Shown: positions 1-5,424, counted from the first letter of the stretch. The stretch is DNA of 6,813 nt from Methanomicrobia archaeon (GCA_023133315.1 JAGLWR010000062.1:1-6813); one strand, 5' to 3'. Notes: generated by a model not told the origin, from the letters alone. Made by a program: numbers and translations.

Positions 1-159
1 GTAATCTGGAAACCCCATCATTGCATAAACTAAACTGGATTTTCCAGATGCATTTGGACCTAATAAAGCGTGTATCTCTCCGTTATTTATTTCCAAGTTG
101 ATTTTTTTCAAGATGCTCTTTCCGTTTACTTTTACAGACAGGTTATCTATTTTTAACAT
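1..159 (-). CDS. sufC: SufC, Fe-S cluster assembly ABC-type ATPase (partial, N-terminal 53 residues)
   Basis: The visible 53 residues are the N-terminal part of a SufC-like ATPase; the rest lies beyond the left edge. SufC is a soluble ABC-type ATPase that works with SufB (and SufD) as a scaffold for Fe-S cluster assembly in the cytoplasm. The sequence opens MLKIDNLSVKVNGKSIL, has the SufC-typical run INNGEIHALLGPN, and carries a Walker A motif GPNASGKSS at residues 34-42. It is followed by MMGFPDY, which matches the (M)MGHPxY segment that separates SufC from ordinary transport ATPases. The ATG at 159 gives the canonical SufC N-terminus, so the 17-nt overlap with the upstream exporter gene is probably real. 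Only a weak GTGA sits upstream as a ribosome site, which suggests translation coupled to the exporter gene. The Q-loop, signature and Walker B are outside the window, so the call rests on the N-terminus alone. Confidence 0.85.
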   Translation of the reverse strand, partial: MLKIDNLSVKVNGKSILKKINLEINNGEIHALLGPNASGKSSLVYAMMGFPDY

Positions 160-2380
160 GGTTTTCACTTCTATCAACGATTATCCTCAATAATGCGGGT
201 AAGAATATTACAGCTCCAAAGAAGCAGATGCATAAACCTATAATAGGTATACGACCCAAAAATCTCATTGTGGGATGACTTGAAAAGAGAAATGAAGAAA
301 ATGCTAGGACTGTAGTCGCCGTTGTGAGGAATATAGCTTTTCCAGTCAGTTGTATGACACGCGGAACTGAGTTTTTGCCTTCTTCTAAGTATCGATGGAT
401 AATATGTATGCCATCATCTATACCTATACCGATGATTATGGGTATGATACCGATTGTGAAAAAGTTCAGGTCTGCTTTAAAAAACTGATACGTTCCCAAA
501 AGCCCGAGTATACCAAATGAAACAGGCACCAGGGAAAGTATAGTATAGATAGGGTTAAACCTTTTAAATCCTATATAAACTATACCGAAGATTATTATAA
601 CAGCCAATAGAGAAACATGGATTATATCGCTTGCTACATTTCCTATTAATTTTGTCCATACCACTGCTTGTCCGGTAACATTTGGGTTAATTTCACGCAG
701 ATCGGATACAAGCTTTTCTTGATACTCTTCGTCATATAGATCTCCGGAAGGTGTTATCTTTATAAGAAATTTACTATCCTCTGAAACCCATGTTTGATAA
801 AAAGGAAGATCGCTCCATTCTATCGGATCTACATTTATCCATGAAACATTAAACTCTGGATGTATTTCAATGGCTCGTTTTATGATATCTAACTTTTTGT
901 CCTGGTTAGAAGGAAGGTAATCGAGAATGGACTCAGCCTTTATAACTTCGTCTATACTTTGAAACTCATTGACGCATCTAACAAGCTCTTCTTCTGAATC
1001 CACCATGCAAACAAGGAAATCCTGATTGTAATCAAAGTTTTCCTTGACTTTTTCTAACTGTCTATACGTCTCTATCTCCTTTGGCATAAGGTCATAGATA
1101 TCGTTATTAAGCTTGACATCTCTTGCTTTGACAGCAAATCCTATTGAGAAGATAATCATTAATATTACAATTGCTGGTGCAAATCTTTGTATAGCGAATC
1201 CTATTTTTCTTAAAATGTTGAAACTTACCATTTTTCTTTTAACAGATTTTAACCTTAATGTGACAATAGCAGGTAACAATATGAATACTGCTAACAGAGT
1301 TAAGATTAAACCTATTCCGGCAATAACACCCATCTGATGGAGTATCTTTGTATCTGCAAAGCAGAGAGAAAAAAATGCTACAGCTGTAGTTAGACATCCC
1401 AGGATAACAGCTTTTCCCGTATGGACAAATGTGTGTTGGAATGCAAGAGTTATCTCGTTGTGTTCATCCATCTCATCCATAAATCTTGTGAGTAAGTGTA
1501 TAGAGAAATCGGCACCTAAACCCAGTATCAATGCTGCGAAACATATAGATAACATATTAAGAGAATCATATATGAGAAACGTTACTCCCGATGTCCAGAT
1601 TATGCTTATGATAAGGGGAATAACAGAAAGAATTGGTAGGGATAAGCTTTTGAAAGAGACTAAAAGCAAAAGAAGAATGAGCACTATTGTGATACCCGCT
1701 GTAAAGAAGAAATCTCCAAAAGCCAGCTTGTCTCCTTCGTAGTCGATAACCATCATTCCTCCAGTAAATCCCAGTATAAGATCTTTATAATCATTGTTTT
1801 CTTTCTTTGTTTCTTCAATGAGGTCTCCTAGATCATCGAAAAGTGATTCTCTGTCTTCCATATCTCCTATAGTAATGTTAACCCCCATATTAATGAGATA
1901 TATTTTACCATTTTCTGAAACAATGTATTTTGGATTTTCATACAAAGATCTGCGATAATCATCAATCATATCTAGAGTAATATCTGGATCAGTCAGCATC
2001 AAGAGATACTCTTCTGGCAGATACAGAATTCCCTTCTCGCCAACAAAGCTAAAATCCTCCTTATACTGAATATTTTTGAATCTGTTATCTTTTTTTAGCT
2101 TTTCTGCTAAAGTTTCTGCATAAGACTCCGCTGCGGATGGATCAGAACCCGAACGGTCTATTACGACTGTTACGAGCTCTTGCTCTCCAAATCTTTCATT
2201 AATATCCTCCATCATTTTCATGTCAGGATCATCGGATTCAAACATACTCTCCACATTGGAATCTATGGCAAAATTTGAAGCAGGAATCAATGCAAGAGAT
2301 GTTATGAGCAATGCGATCAATATTGTAATTTTTGGATGTGTTGTCGTTGCTTTTACGAGATATTCGAGCGGATTCATCAT
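143..2380 (-). CDS. RND superfamily (MMPL/HAE3-type) exporter, 12 membrane helices
   Basis: This 745-residue protein is a predicted proton-driven exporter of the RND superfamily, in the archaeal HAE3/MMPL group. It has the duplicated RND layout: helix 1 (about 17-34), a large outer domain (35-225), helices 2-6 (226-376), helix 7 (398-417), a second outer domain (418-585) and helices 8-12 (586-733). The paired motifs GLGADFSIHLLTRF (287-300) and GIGIDDGIHIIHRY (651-664) sit in helices 4 and 10. They carry D291 and D655/D656, the positions where RND and MmpL proteins have proton-relay acids. The length is normal for the family, and the substrate cannot be read from sequence; lipids, hopanoid-like compounds or amphiphiles are family precedents. 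Two ATGs in tandem (2380 and 2377) follow AAGGTGAT; GGTG is 2 nt from the first and 5 nt from the second, so the second may be the true start. The gene has its own upstream gap with operator-like palindromes, and its 3' end overlaps sufC by 17 nt. Confidence 0.9.
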   Translation of the reverse strand: MMNPLEYLVKATTTHPKITILIALLITSLALIPASNFAIDSNVESMFESDDPDMKMMEDINERFGEQELVTVVIDRSGSDPSAAESYAETLAEKLKKDNRFKNIQYKEDFSFVGEKGILYLPEEYLLMLTDPDITLDMIDDYRRSLYENPKYIVSENGKIYLINMGVNITIGDMEDRESLFDDLGDLIEETKKENNDYKDLILGFTGGMMVIDYEGDKLAFGDFFFTAGITIVLILLLLLVSFKSLSLPILSVIPLIISIIWTSGVTFLIYDSLNMLSICFAALILGLGADFSIHLLTRFMDEMDEHNEITLAFQHTFVHTGKAVILGCLTTAVAFFSLCFADTKILHQMGVIAGIGLILTLLAVFILLPAIVTLRLKSVKRKMVSFNILRKIGFAIQRFAPAIVILMIIFSIGFAVKARDVKLNNDIYDLMPKEIETYRQLEKVKENFDYNQDFLVCMVDSEEELVRCVNEFQSIDEVIKAESILDYLPSNQDKKLDIIKRAIEIHPEFNVSWINVDPIEWSDLPFYQTWVSEDSKFLIKITPSGDLYDEEYQEKLVSDLREINPNVTGQAVVWTKLIGNVASDIIHVSLLAVIIIFGIVYIGFKRFNPIYTILSLVPVSFGILGLLGTYQFFKADLNFFTIGIIPIIIGIGIDDGIHIIHRYLEEGKNSVPRVIQLTGKAIFLTTATTVLAFSSFLFSSHPTMRFLGRIPIIGLCICFFGAVIFLPALLRIIVDRSENHVKNR

Positions 2381-2402
2381 ATCACCTTTTATTATTTAGG
2401 CC

Positions 2403-2426
2403 TACCTAATTCTAATGAATTAGGTA
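2403..2426. promoter_or_regulatory. Perfect 10-bp-arm palindrome, probable repressor operator of the RND gene
   Basis: The left arm TACCTAATTC (2403-2412) and right arm GAATTAGGTA (2417-2426) are perfect reverse complements separated by TAAT. A shorter palindrome, TAGGCCTA (2397-2404), abuts it. The element spans the stretch between the candidate TATA box and the predicted transcript start, the usual position for a site that blocks transcription. Its size (24 bp, dyad) suits a TetR-, MarR- or winged-helix-type dimer. The half-site differs from the TGAAGTA half-site near the HxlR gene, so a different regulator encoded elsewhere is likely. Confidence 0.6.
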
Positions 2427-2434
2427 AATAAATA
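2426..2434 (-). promoter_or_regulatory. Candidate TATA box for the RND exporter gene
   Basis: On the minus strand TATTTATTT lies about 50 nt upstream of the start codon, preceded by the purine-rich GGGAAATC. Archaeal initiation about 25 nt downstream would place the transcript start near 2404, leaving a leader of about 24-27 nt that contains the GGTGAT ribosome site. The 2403-2426 palindrome would then lie between the TATA box and the start point. This is inferred from spacing and consensus only. Confidence 0.45.
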
Positions 2435-2450
2435 GATTTCCCTAAAAAAG

Positions 2451-2474
2451 TTAGGATTTTAAAAAATATCCTAA
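2451..2474. repeat. Inverted repeat TTAGGAT-N10-ATCCTAA in the ABC/RND gap
   Basis: Perfect 7-bp arms, TTAGGAT at 2451-2457 and ATCCTAA at 2468-2474, flank an A/T-only 10-nt spacer. It lies just downstream of the permease stop codon and about 25 bp upstream of the 2403-2426 palindrome. The spacer includes a T-run on the minus strand, so the element could help end the ABC transcript, act as an upstream site for the RND promoter, or both. A third, smaller dyad, CCTAA-N5-TTAGG, covers 2441-2455 and shares the 2451-2455 arm. Confidence 0.5.
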
Positions 2475-2481
2475 AAATTTA
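2458..2481 (-). terminator. T-rich transcription end after the ABC operon
   Basis: Immediately after the permease TGA, the minus strand reads TAAATTTTTAGGATATTTTT and continues T-rich, giving a T5 run and a T6 run within 25 nt. Oligo-T tracts after a stop codon are the usual intrinsic termination signal in archaea. Read-through into the RND gene is possible because both run the same way. Confidence 0.45.
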
Positions 2482-3222
2482 TCAAAATCTCTTAACTATG
2501 CTTTTTTTGTGCCATTTTACTGCAACGACGAAGAATAAAATACTGAAACAAAGAAGAACTAATAGATCAATTGCAGGAGCAAAATAATTCGTACCATCTA
2601 CCGAAAATCTGGCCAAATCGGTGTAATAAGTTAGAGGAGAAATGTATGAAATAATCCTCAGATTGCCCATCTTGCTAATTGGTGTGAATATTCCACTTAT
2701 GAAAATTAAAGGAAATTTAATCAAAGTTGATAACATCATTATATTCGATGGGTTGTCTGTGGGCGGGGCTGAAATTAACAGTCCCAAGGATGAAAAACAA
2801 AAAGCTGCTAAGAGTGTACCGACAATCAGACTTAAACTTATTATTCCCATTCCCAGCAAAATGATACTGACTAAGAGAATAAAAAAAGTTATGAAAAGAC
2901 CGAATAAAAGAGAAGCTGTTATATCTCCTAAGATGATGGCCCATACGGCGATCGGTGCTGAAACCAGTCTTTCAAACGTTCTCATCCGCGTCTCCCAAGG
3001 AGCTATTATAGGGCCAATAGAGGAAACAGTAACAAAGAGTGTCATCCCAAACAGGCTGGGAATTAAAAAGCTAAGAGAAAGTTCTCTTCCAAAGATAAAG
3101 GCGATAAATAAAAAAGATGGCATAAGCAAACCGGATATTATTACTGGTCCCTTTAAATAAAAAACGGATAAATCCTTTTTTGTGATAGCCAATGATCTCT
3201 TTAACTGCTCAAAAATATTCAT
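2482..3222 (-). CDS. ABC-2 type exporter permease (DrrB-like)
   Basis: This 246-residue integral membrane protein is the permease of an ABC-2 type exporter, paired with the ATPase encoded just upstream. Six helices are predicted at about 26-46, 52-72, 97-121, 123-150, 166-182 and 217-236. The cytoplasmic loop segment ETRMRTFERLVSAP (77-90) matches the conserved E-x-G-T-x-E-R-L coupling region of ABC-2 permeases. The stretch FISGIFTPIS (174-183) followed by ISPLTYYTDLAR (194-205) is the family's C-terminal signature. The length is typical for DrrB/NodJ-type proteins. The start at 3222 shares an ATGA overlap with the ATPase stop and follows GGGGAG at 4 nt, so translation is coupled and equal output of the two subunits is expected. 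Family members export drugs, lipids or polysaccharides; the substrate here is unknown. Confidence 0.9.
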   Translation of the reverse strand: MNIFEQLKRSLAITKKDLSVFYLKGPVIISGLLMPSFLFIAFIFGRELSLSFLIPSLFGMTLFVTVSSIGPIIAPWETRMRTFERLVSAPIAVWAIILGDITASLLFGLFITFFILLVSIILLGMGIISLSLIVGTLLAAFCFSSLGLLISAPPTDNPSNIMMLSTLIKFPLIFISGIFTPISKMGNLRIISYISPLTYYTDLARFSVDGTNYFAPAIDLLVLLCFSILFFVVAVKWHKKSIVKRF

Positions 3223-4148
3223 TTCTCTCCCCTCTTGGTTAATTTTAGAAATACATCTTCAAGGTTAGGTGCTAAAGTATTTAGAGATATTATTTTATTG
3301 CCGGAGGACTGAGAGTATTGAACGAGCGTAGGAATAACGTCTTCTGGATTTTCGGTGTACAACCTTAGTTTATCTCCTGCTTTTTTTACTTCGGTAACTC
3401 CATCAAGCATGAGTTCTTCTGTTTTTACTCTTTTATCAAAAGCGACCTCAATGGAGGAAGTACTTTGAATTGTGTGTTTCAGCTTTTCAGGACGATCAAT
3501 TGCTACAATTTTACCATGATTCATGATTGCCACTCTATCACATAATTGATTGGCTTCTTCAATATTGTGGGTCGTTAAAACAATGGTAGTCCCGTCGTCG
3601 TTAAACTCTCTGATAAGCTCTCTGATCAATCTGACACTTTCTACATCCAAGCCAGAGGTAGGTTCATCCAAAAATAATAACTTTGGATCATTCATCAAAC
3701 CCATGGCAACAATTAGTCTCTGTTGCATTCCTTTGGAAAAAGTTTTTACTTTTTGCTGTCTTTTCTCATAGAGTCCGAATAGCTTTAGTAAACTCTCTGC
3801 CTTTTCTATTCTTTTCTTTTTCTCTATCCCATACAACTCCCCGATCAGTAATAAATTTTTAATTGCAGAAAGATCTACGTAGGCATTAGCCATTTCGGGA
3901 ACGATCCCCATCAATTGTTTTGCTTCCAGAGGTTTCTTTTGGATATCATACTCTCCTATGTGTGCTGTACCACCTGTAGGTTTTAGAATTCCTGTAAGCA
4001 TTCTAATGGTAGTTGTTTTGCCGGCGCCATTTGGACCAAGAAGGCCAAAAAGCTCGCCACTTTCTACAACGAATGATATGTTATCTACCGCTGTAAAACC
4101 ATTAAACTGCTTGGTCAAATTCTCAATCTTTATTGCATACATTTTCAT
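3219..4148 (-). CDS. ABC exporter ATP-binding subunit (DrrA/CcmA-like)
   Basis: This 309-residue protein is the cytoplasmic ATPase that powers the neighbouring ABC-2 permease. The nucleotide-binding domain carries Walker A GPNGAGKTT (38-46), the signature FSKGMQQRL (137-145), Walker B LLFLDEP (157-163), the D-loop SGLD (165-168) and the switch histidine H194. A C-terminal extension of about 80 residues follows (about 225-309), ending in NLEDVFLKLT, which is typical of DrrA-like subunits. At the Q-loop position the sequence reads GIVPEMANAY, with Glu85 where most ABC ATPases have Gln. The first ATG (4148) overlaps the preceding stop codon as ATGA and lies only 2 nt from the GAGGT ribosome site. 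A second in-frame ATG at 4142 is 8 nt away and may be the real start. The gene is the middle member of a three-gene operon. Confidence 0.93.
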   Translation of the reverse strand: MKMYAIKIENLTKQFNGFTAVDNISFVVESGELFGLLGPNGAGKTTTIRMLTGILKPTGGTAHIGEYDIQKKPLEAKQLMGIVPEMANAYVDLSAIKNLLLIGELYGIEKKKRIEKAESLLKLFGLYEKRQQKVKTFSKGMQQRLIVAMGLMNDPKLLFLDEPTSGLDVESVRLIRELIREFNDDGTTIVLTTHNIEEANQLCDRVAIMNHGKIVAIDRPEKLKHTIQSTSSIEVAFDKRVKTEELMLDGVTEVKKAGDKLRLYTENPEDVIPTLVQYSQSSGNKIISLNTLAPNLEDVFLKLTKRGEK

Positions 4149-4525
4149 TTACCTCTTTGTTTGTAAGTTAAGAAACAGAAAATTATCATTAAAATGCAGA
4201 CCGGAAGAACATAAACGGGACCAAATCCAGGGTTGTAATTAAATATCATCAATGGAACTGTTAACACAAAATGAAACGTAGCCAGTATCGTCCCCAATAG
4301 ATACGCCCATCTTCTTTTTTGCAAAGAGAAAATTATAATAAAAACCAAGACAATGATTGAAAGAAAGACGCTGTAATAAACTAATTCTCCCACTATATCA
4401 CCTGGATGATTCTCGATCATTTGTTTTGCTCCTCGGGGTTCAAATACCACAAGCCAGAACAGCCTGAGGAACATAGTTACCAGCATTGCAAGGTAAACTT
4501 TTCCATATACATTGTTCATTTTCAT
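4145..4525 (-). CDS. Small four-helix membrane protein, first gene of the ABC exporter operon
   Basis: I do not recognise this 126-residue protein. It is strongly hydrophobic, with four predicted helices at about 10-28, 47-67, 74-94 and 102-120. Short loops hold positive clusters (QKRR at 69-72, YKQRGK at the end), which suggests both termini face the cytoplasm. There is no signal peptide cleavage site or catalytic motif. Its stop overlaps the ATPase start by 4 nt and it is the promoter-proximal gene, so it is probably made together with the exporter and could be an accessory or immunity-like membrane subunit; that is inference. Like the ATPase it opens with ATGAAAATG. The GAGG site (4528-4531) is 2 nt from the first ATG and 8 nt from the second (4519), so the protein may begin at residue 3. 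Confidence 0.75.
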   Translation of the reverse strand: MKMNNVYGKVYLAMLVTMFLRLFWLVVFEPRGAKQMIENHPGDIVGELVYYSVFLSIIVLVFIIIFSLQKRRWAYLLGTILATFHFVLTVPLMIFNYNPGFGPVYVLPVCILMIIFCFLTYKQRGK

Positions 4526-4552
4526 TGCCTCATTTCCGATACATTTAAGTTT

Positions 4553-4571
4553 TGAAGTATTTAAACTTTAC
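4553..4571. promoter_or_regulatory. Degenerate operator copy at the ABC-operon promoter
   Basis: The 12-mer TGAAGTATTTAA at 4553-4564 is an exact copy of 4576-4587, 23 bp away. Its right half reads ACTTTAC, a weakened match to the TACTTCA of the better site. It covers the minus-strand TATA box. Confidence 0.5.
4558..4571 (-). promoter_or_regulatory. TATA box and BRE for the ABC exporter operon
   Basis: On the minus strand GTAAAG (BRE-like, 4566-4571) is followed by TTTAAATA (4558-4565), a near-consensus archaeal core promoter. Initiation about 25 nt downstream falls near 4536, giving a 10-16 nt leader that contains the GAGG ribosome site. The TATA box overlaps the TGAAGTA half-site at 4553-4559, so a protein bound there should compete with TBP. 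Confidence 0.6.
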
Positions 4572-4574
4572 AGA

Positions 4575-4597
4575 GTGAAGTATTTAAGTTACTTCAC
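4575..4597. promoter_or_regulatory. Perfect palindromic operator GTGAAGTA-N7-TACTTCAC
   Basis: Perfect 8-bp arms (4575-4582 and 4590-4597) flank TTTAAGT. The plus-strand sequence TATTTAAG (4581-4588) inside it is a plausible TATA box for the HxlR gene, with the purine-rich GTGAAG ahead of it as BRE. Initiation would then fall near 4610. The site lies between the divergent start codons of the HxlR gene and the ABC operon, so the HxlR protein is the natural candidate to bind it. Confidence 0.6.
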
Positions 4598-4610
4598 GAT
4601 TCTGAAGTAA
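4589..4610. promoter_or_regulatory. Perfect palindrome TTACTTCA-N6-TGAAGTAA next to the HxlR ribosome site
   Basis: Arms at 4589-4596 and 4603-4610 are exact reverse complements. The left arm is shared with the 4575-4597 palindrome, so only one of the two dyads can be fully occupied at once unless binding is cooperative. The right arm touches the AAGGAG ribosome site and the expected transcript start, which fits autorepression. Confidence 0.55.
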
Positions 4611-4622
4611 AGGAGTGATTAA

Positions 4623-4994
4623 ATGATAGATAGAAATGAAGACAAAAAAATAGATGAACATTGCCCAATCGATATAGAGATGCGCAGATGTTCAGATGTC
4701 TGCCCCTCTAGAAAAGTGTTGTCCATAATTAGTAAGAAGTATACACTGGATGTCCTGAGAGTGATAATGCAAAATGACGTTGCAAGATTTAATACGATTG
4801 TTAAGGAAATAGGCGGAAGCCCAAAAACTATTACGGATCGTCTGAAGGAGTTGTGTAAAGAGGGGATATTAAAAAGAAAGTCATATCCAGAGATACCGCC
4901 CCATGTAGAGTATTCTTTAACTAAAAAAGGCAAAGACCTGGAGCCCGTAATGGAAAAAATCATGGAGTGGAGTAATAAATGGGGAGAGGATTAG
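4623..4994 (+). CDS. HxlR-family winged-helix transcriptional regulator with an N-terminal Cys cluster
   Basis: This 123-residue cytoplasmic DNA-binding protein belongs to the HxlR (DUF24) family, whose members often sense thiol-reactive compounds or aldehydes. The family features are visible in order: CPSRKVLSIISKKYTLDVLR (27-46, matching the CPxxxxLxxIGGKWT region), the recognition region FNTIVKEIGGSPKTITDRLKEL (56-77), and the wing with SYPEIPPHVEYSLTKKGKDL. The Cys of the CP motif (C27) is the usual redox residue. Here an N-terminal extension adds C14 (preceded by H13) and C23, and C78 lies in the recognition helix region. The ATG at 4623 is supported by AAGGAG 7 nt upstream. It is transcribed away from the ABC exporter operon across a promoter region full of palindromes. 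I infer that it represses itself and that operon, with cysteine modification or metal binding as the release signal. Confidence 0.9.
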   Translation: MIDRNEDKKIDEHCPIDIEMRRCSDVCPSRKVLSIISKKYTLDVLRVIMQNDVARFNTIVKEIGGSPKTITDRLKELCKEGILKRKSYPEIPPHVEYSLTKKGKDLEPVMEKIMEWSNKWGED

Positions 4995-5009
4995 TAACTA
5001 AGAAGAGGG

Positions 5010-5059
5010 AAAACAAAAATATATTTTTATATCTGCTTTCTTTTTTGAATCTATTTTTT
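5010..5059. terminator. Convergent bidirectional terminator with a 14-bp palindrome
   Basis: The 64-nt gap between the convergent HxlR and FeoC-like genes holds the perfect palindrome AAAAATATATTTTT (5015-5028). Plus-strand T6 runs lie at 5041-5046 and 5054-5059, and minus-strand T5 and T4 runs at 5015-5019 and 5010-5013. This arrangement can end transcripts from both sides. Confidence 0.6.
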
Positions 5060-5310
5060 CATCTTTTAGTCAAAAATTCCTTACCTTTTCGTGTCAAAGC
5101 ATACATTTTTATTGATTCATTTTTTGTAGAACATTTAGAACTAAGATAGCAGGCAGAGCATTGAATACTTATTTTTTCCAGATATCCTTCATCTACCATG
5201 AAATCCATCATCGCCAAGAGCATAGACCTGTTCATATCTAGATATCCAGCAAGCTCATCTATTGTTTTTCCCTTTCCAATCTCTGATAAAATTTTTTTCA
5301 TCTTTGTCAA
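5059..5310 (-). CDS. FeoC-like winged-helix protein with a C-x2-C-x5-C motif
   Basis: This 83-residue protein resembles FeoC-like winged-helix proteins, small cytoplasmic partners or regulators of FeoB. Residues about 16-40 (KTIDELAGYLDMNRSMLLAMMDFMVDEG, split here only by position) form a helix-turn-helix of the FeoC/DtxR-like type. The wing follows with ISIQC-SAC-YLSSKC. Cys51, Cys54 and Cys60 form C-x2-C-x5-C, similar to the cysteines proposed to hold an Fe-S cluster in enterobacterial FeoC, though with one fewer than the four usual there. A C-terminal ALTRKGKEFL closes the wing as in many archaeal winged-helix regulators. TTG at 5310 is chosen as start because GGTGA lies 4 nt upstream; the ATG at 5301 would be 13 nt away. 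The location downstream of feoB supports the call. A generic ArsR/MarR-type regulator is the main alternative. Confidence 0.7.
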   Translation of the reverse strand: MTKMKKILSEIGKGKTIDELAGYLDMNRSMLLAMMDFMVDEGYLEKISIQCSACYLSSKCSTKNESIKMYALTRKGKEFLTKR

Positions 5311-5314
5311 GTGC

Positions 5315-5386
5315 TCACCCTTTCAAATCTTTTGCGAATTTTCTTGCATTTTCCAAATCTTCCCCTCTCCCACACCCCCCTCTCAT
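5315..5386 (-). CDS. Doubtful 23-codon ORF upstream of the FeoC-like gene
   Basis: From ATG at 5386 the minus strand encodes MRGGCGRGEDLENARKFAKD and three more residues, ending in a TGA (5315-5317). That TGA is part of the GGGTGA ribosome site of the FeoC-like gene, as in a coupled leader peptide. The second half is a charged amphipathic helix. There is no ribosome site, but A/T-rich TATA-like sequence lies 24-34 nt upstream, so a leaderless or nearly leaderless transcript is possible. The first half is encoded by a G-rich tract and may be chance. I do not recognise the peptide. Confidence 0.2.
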   Translation of the reverse strand: MRGGCGRGEDLENARKFAKDLKG

Positions 5387-5405
5387 GTCGGTGAGTCAGT
5401 GCCGT

Positions 5406-5424
5406 TAATTTTTATCTTTATATC
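5406..5424 (-). promoter_or_regulatory. Possible internal promoter for the FeoC-like gene
   Basis: The minus strand reads GATATAAAGATAAAAATTA after TTCTTT, a TATA-like stretch just downstream of the T9 tract that may end the feoB transcript. Initiation would fall between about 5382 and 5395, near the start of the doubtful 23-codon ORF and about 75-85 nt before the FeoC-like start. Confidence 0.35.

Noticed and set aside
2396..2474. TTAGG elements as telomere-like or CRISPR-type tandem repeats
   Set aside because: The copies are unevenly spaced and alternate in orientation; there are no uniform spacers. They fit paired operator half-sites better.
2717..2944. 75-codon ORF in another frame of the permease, taken as a frameshifted gene
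   Set aside because: The permease frame is intact from start to stop with all family motifs, so no frameshift is needed.
2642..3160. 172-codon plus-strand ORF opposite the ABC permease
   Set aside because: It lies wholly antisense to a convincing permease, is rich in Lys/Ile/Pro as expected from reversed membrane-protein codons, and shows no family motif.
3958..4242. 94-codon plus-strand ORF across the ATPase/membrane protein junction
   Set aside because: It is antisense to two well-supported overlapping genes and has no promoter or ribosome site.
4619..4963. 114-codon minus-strand ORF opposite the HxlR gene
   Set aside because: It is antisense to a clear HxlR protein, has no ribosome site, and its composition is that expected of a shadow frame.
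5360..5386. G-rich minus-strand tract as a G-quadruplex
   Set aside because: It has only three separated runs of three or more G (G6, G3, G4), so a stable three-tier quadruplex would require splitting one run with no loop.
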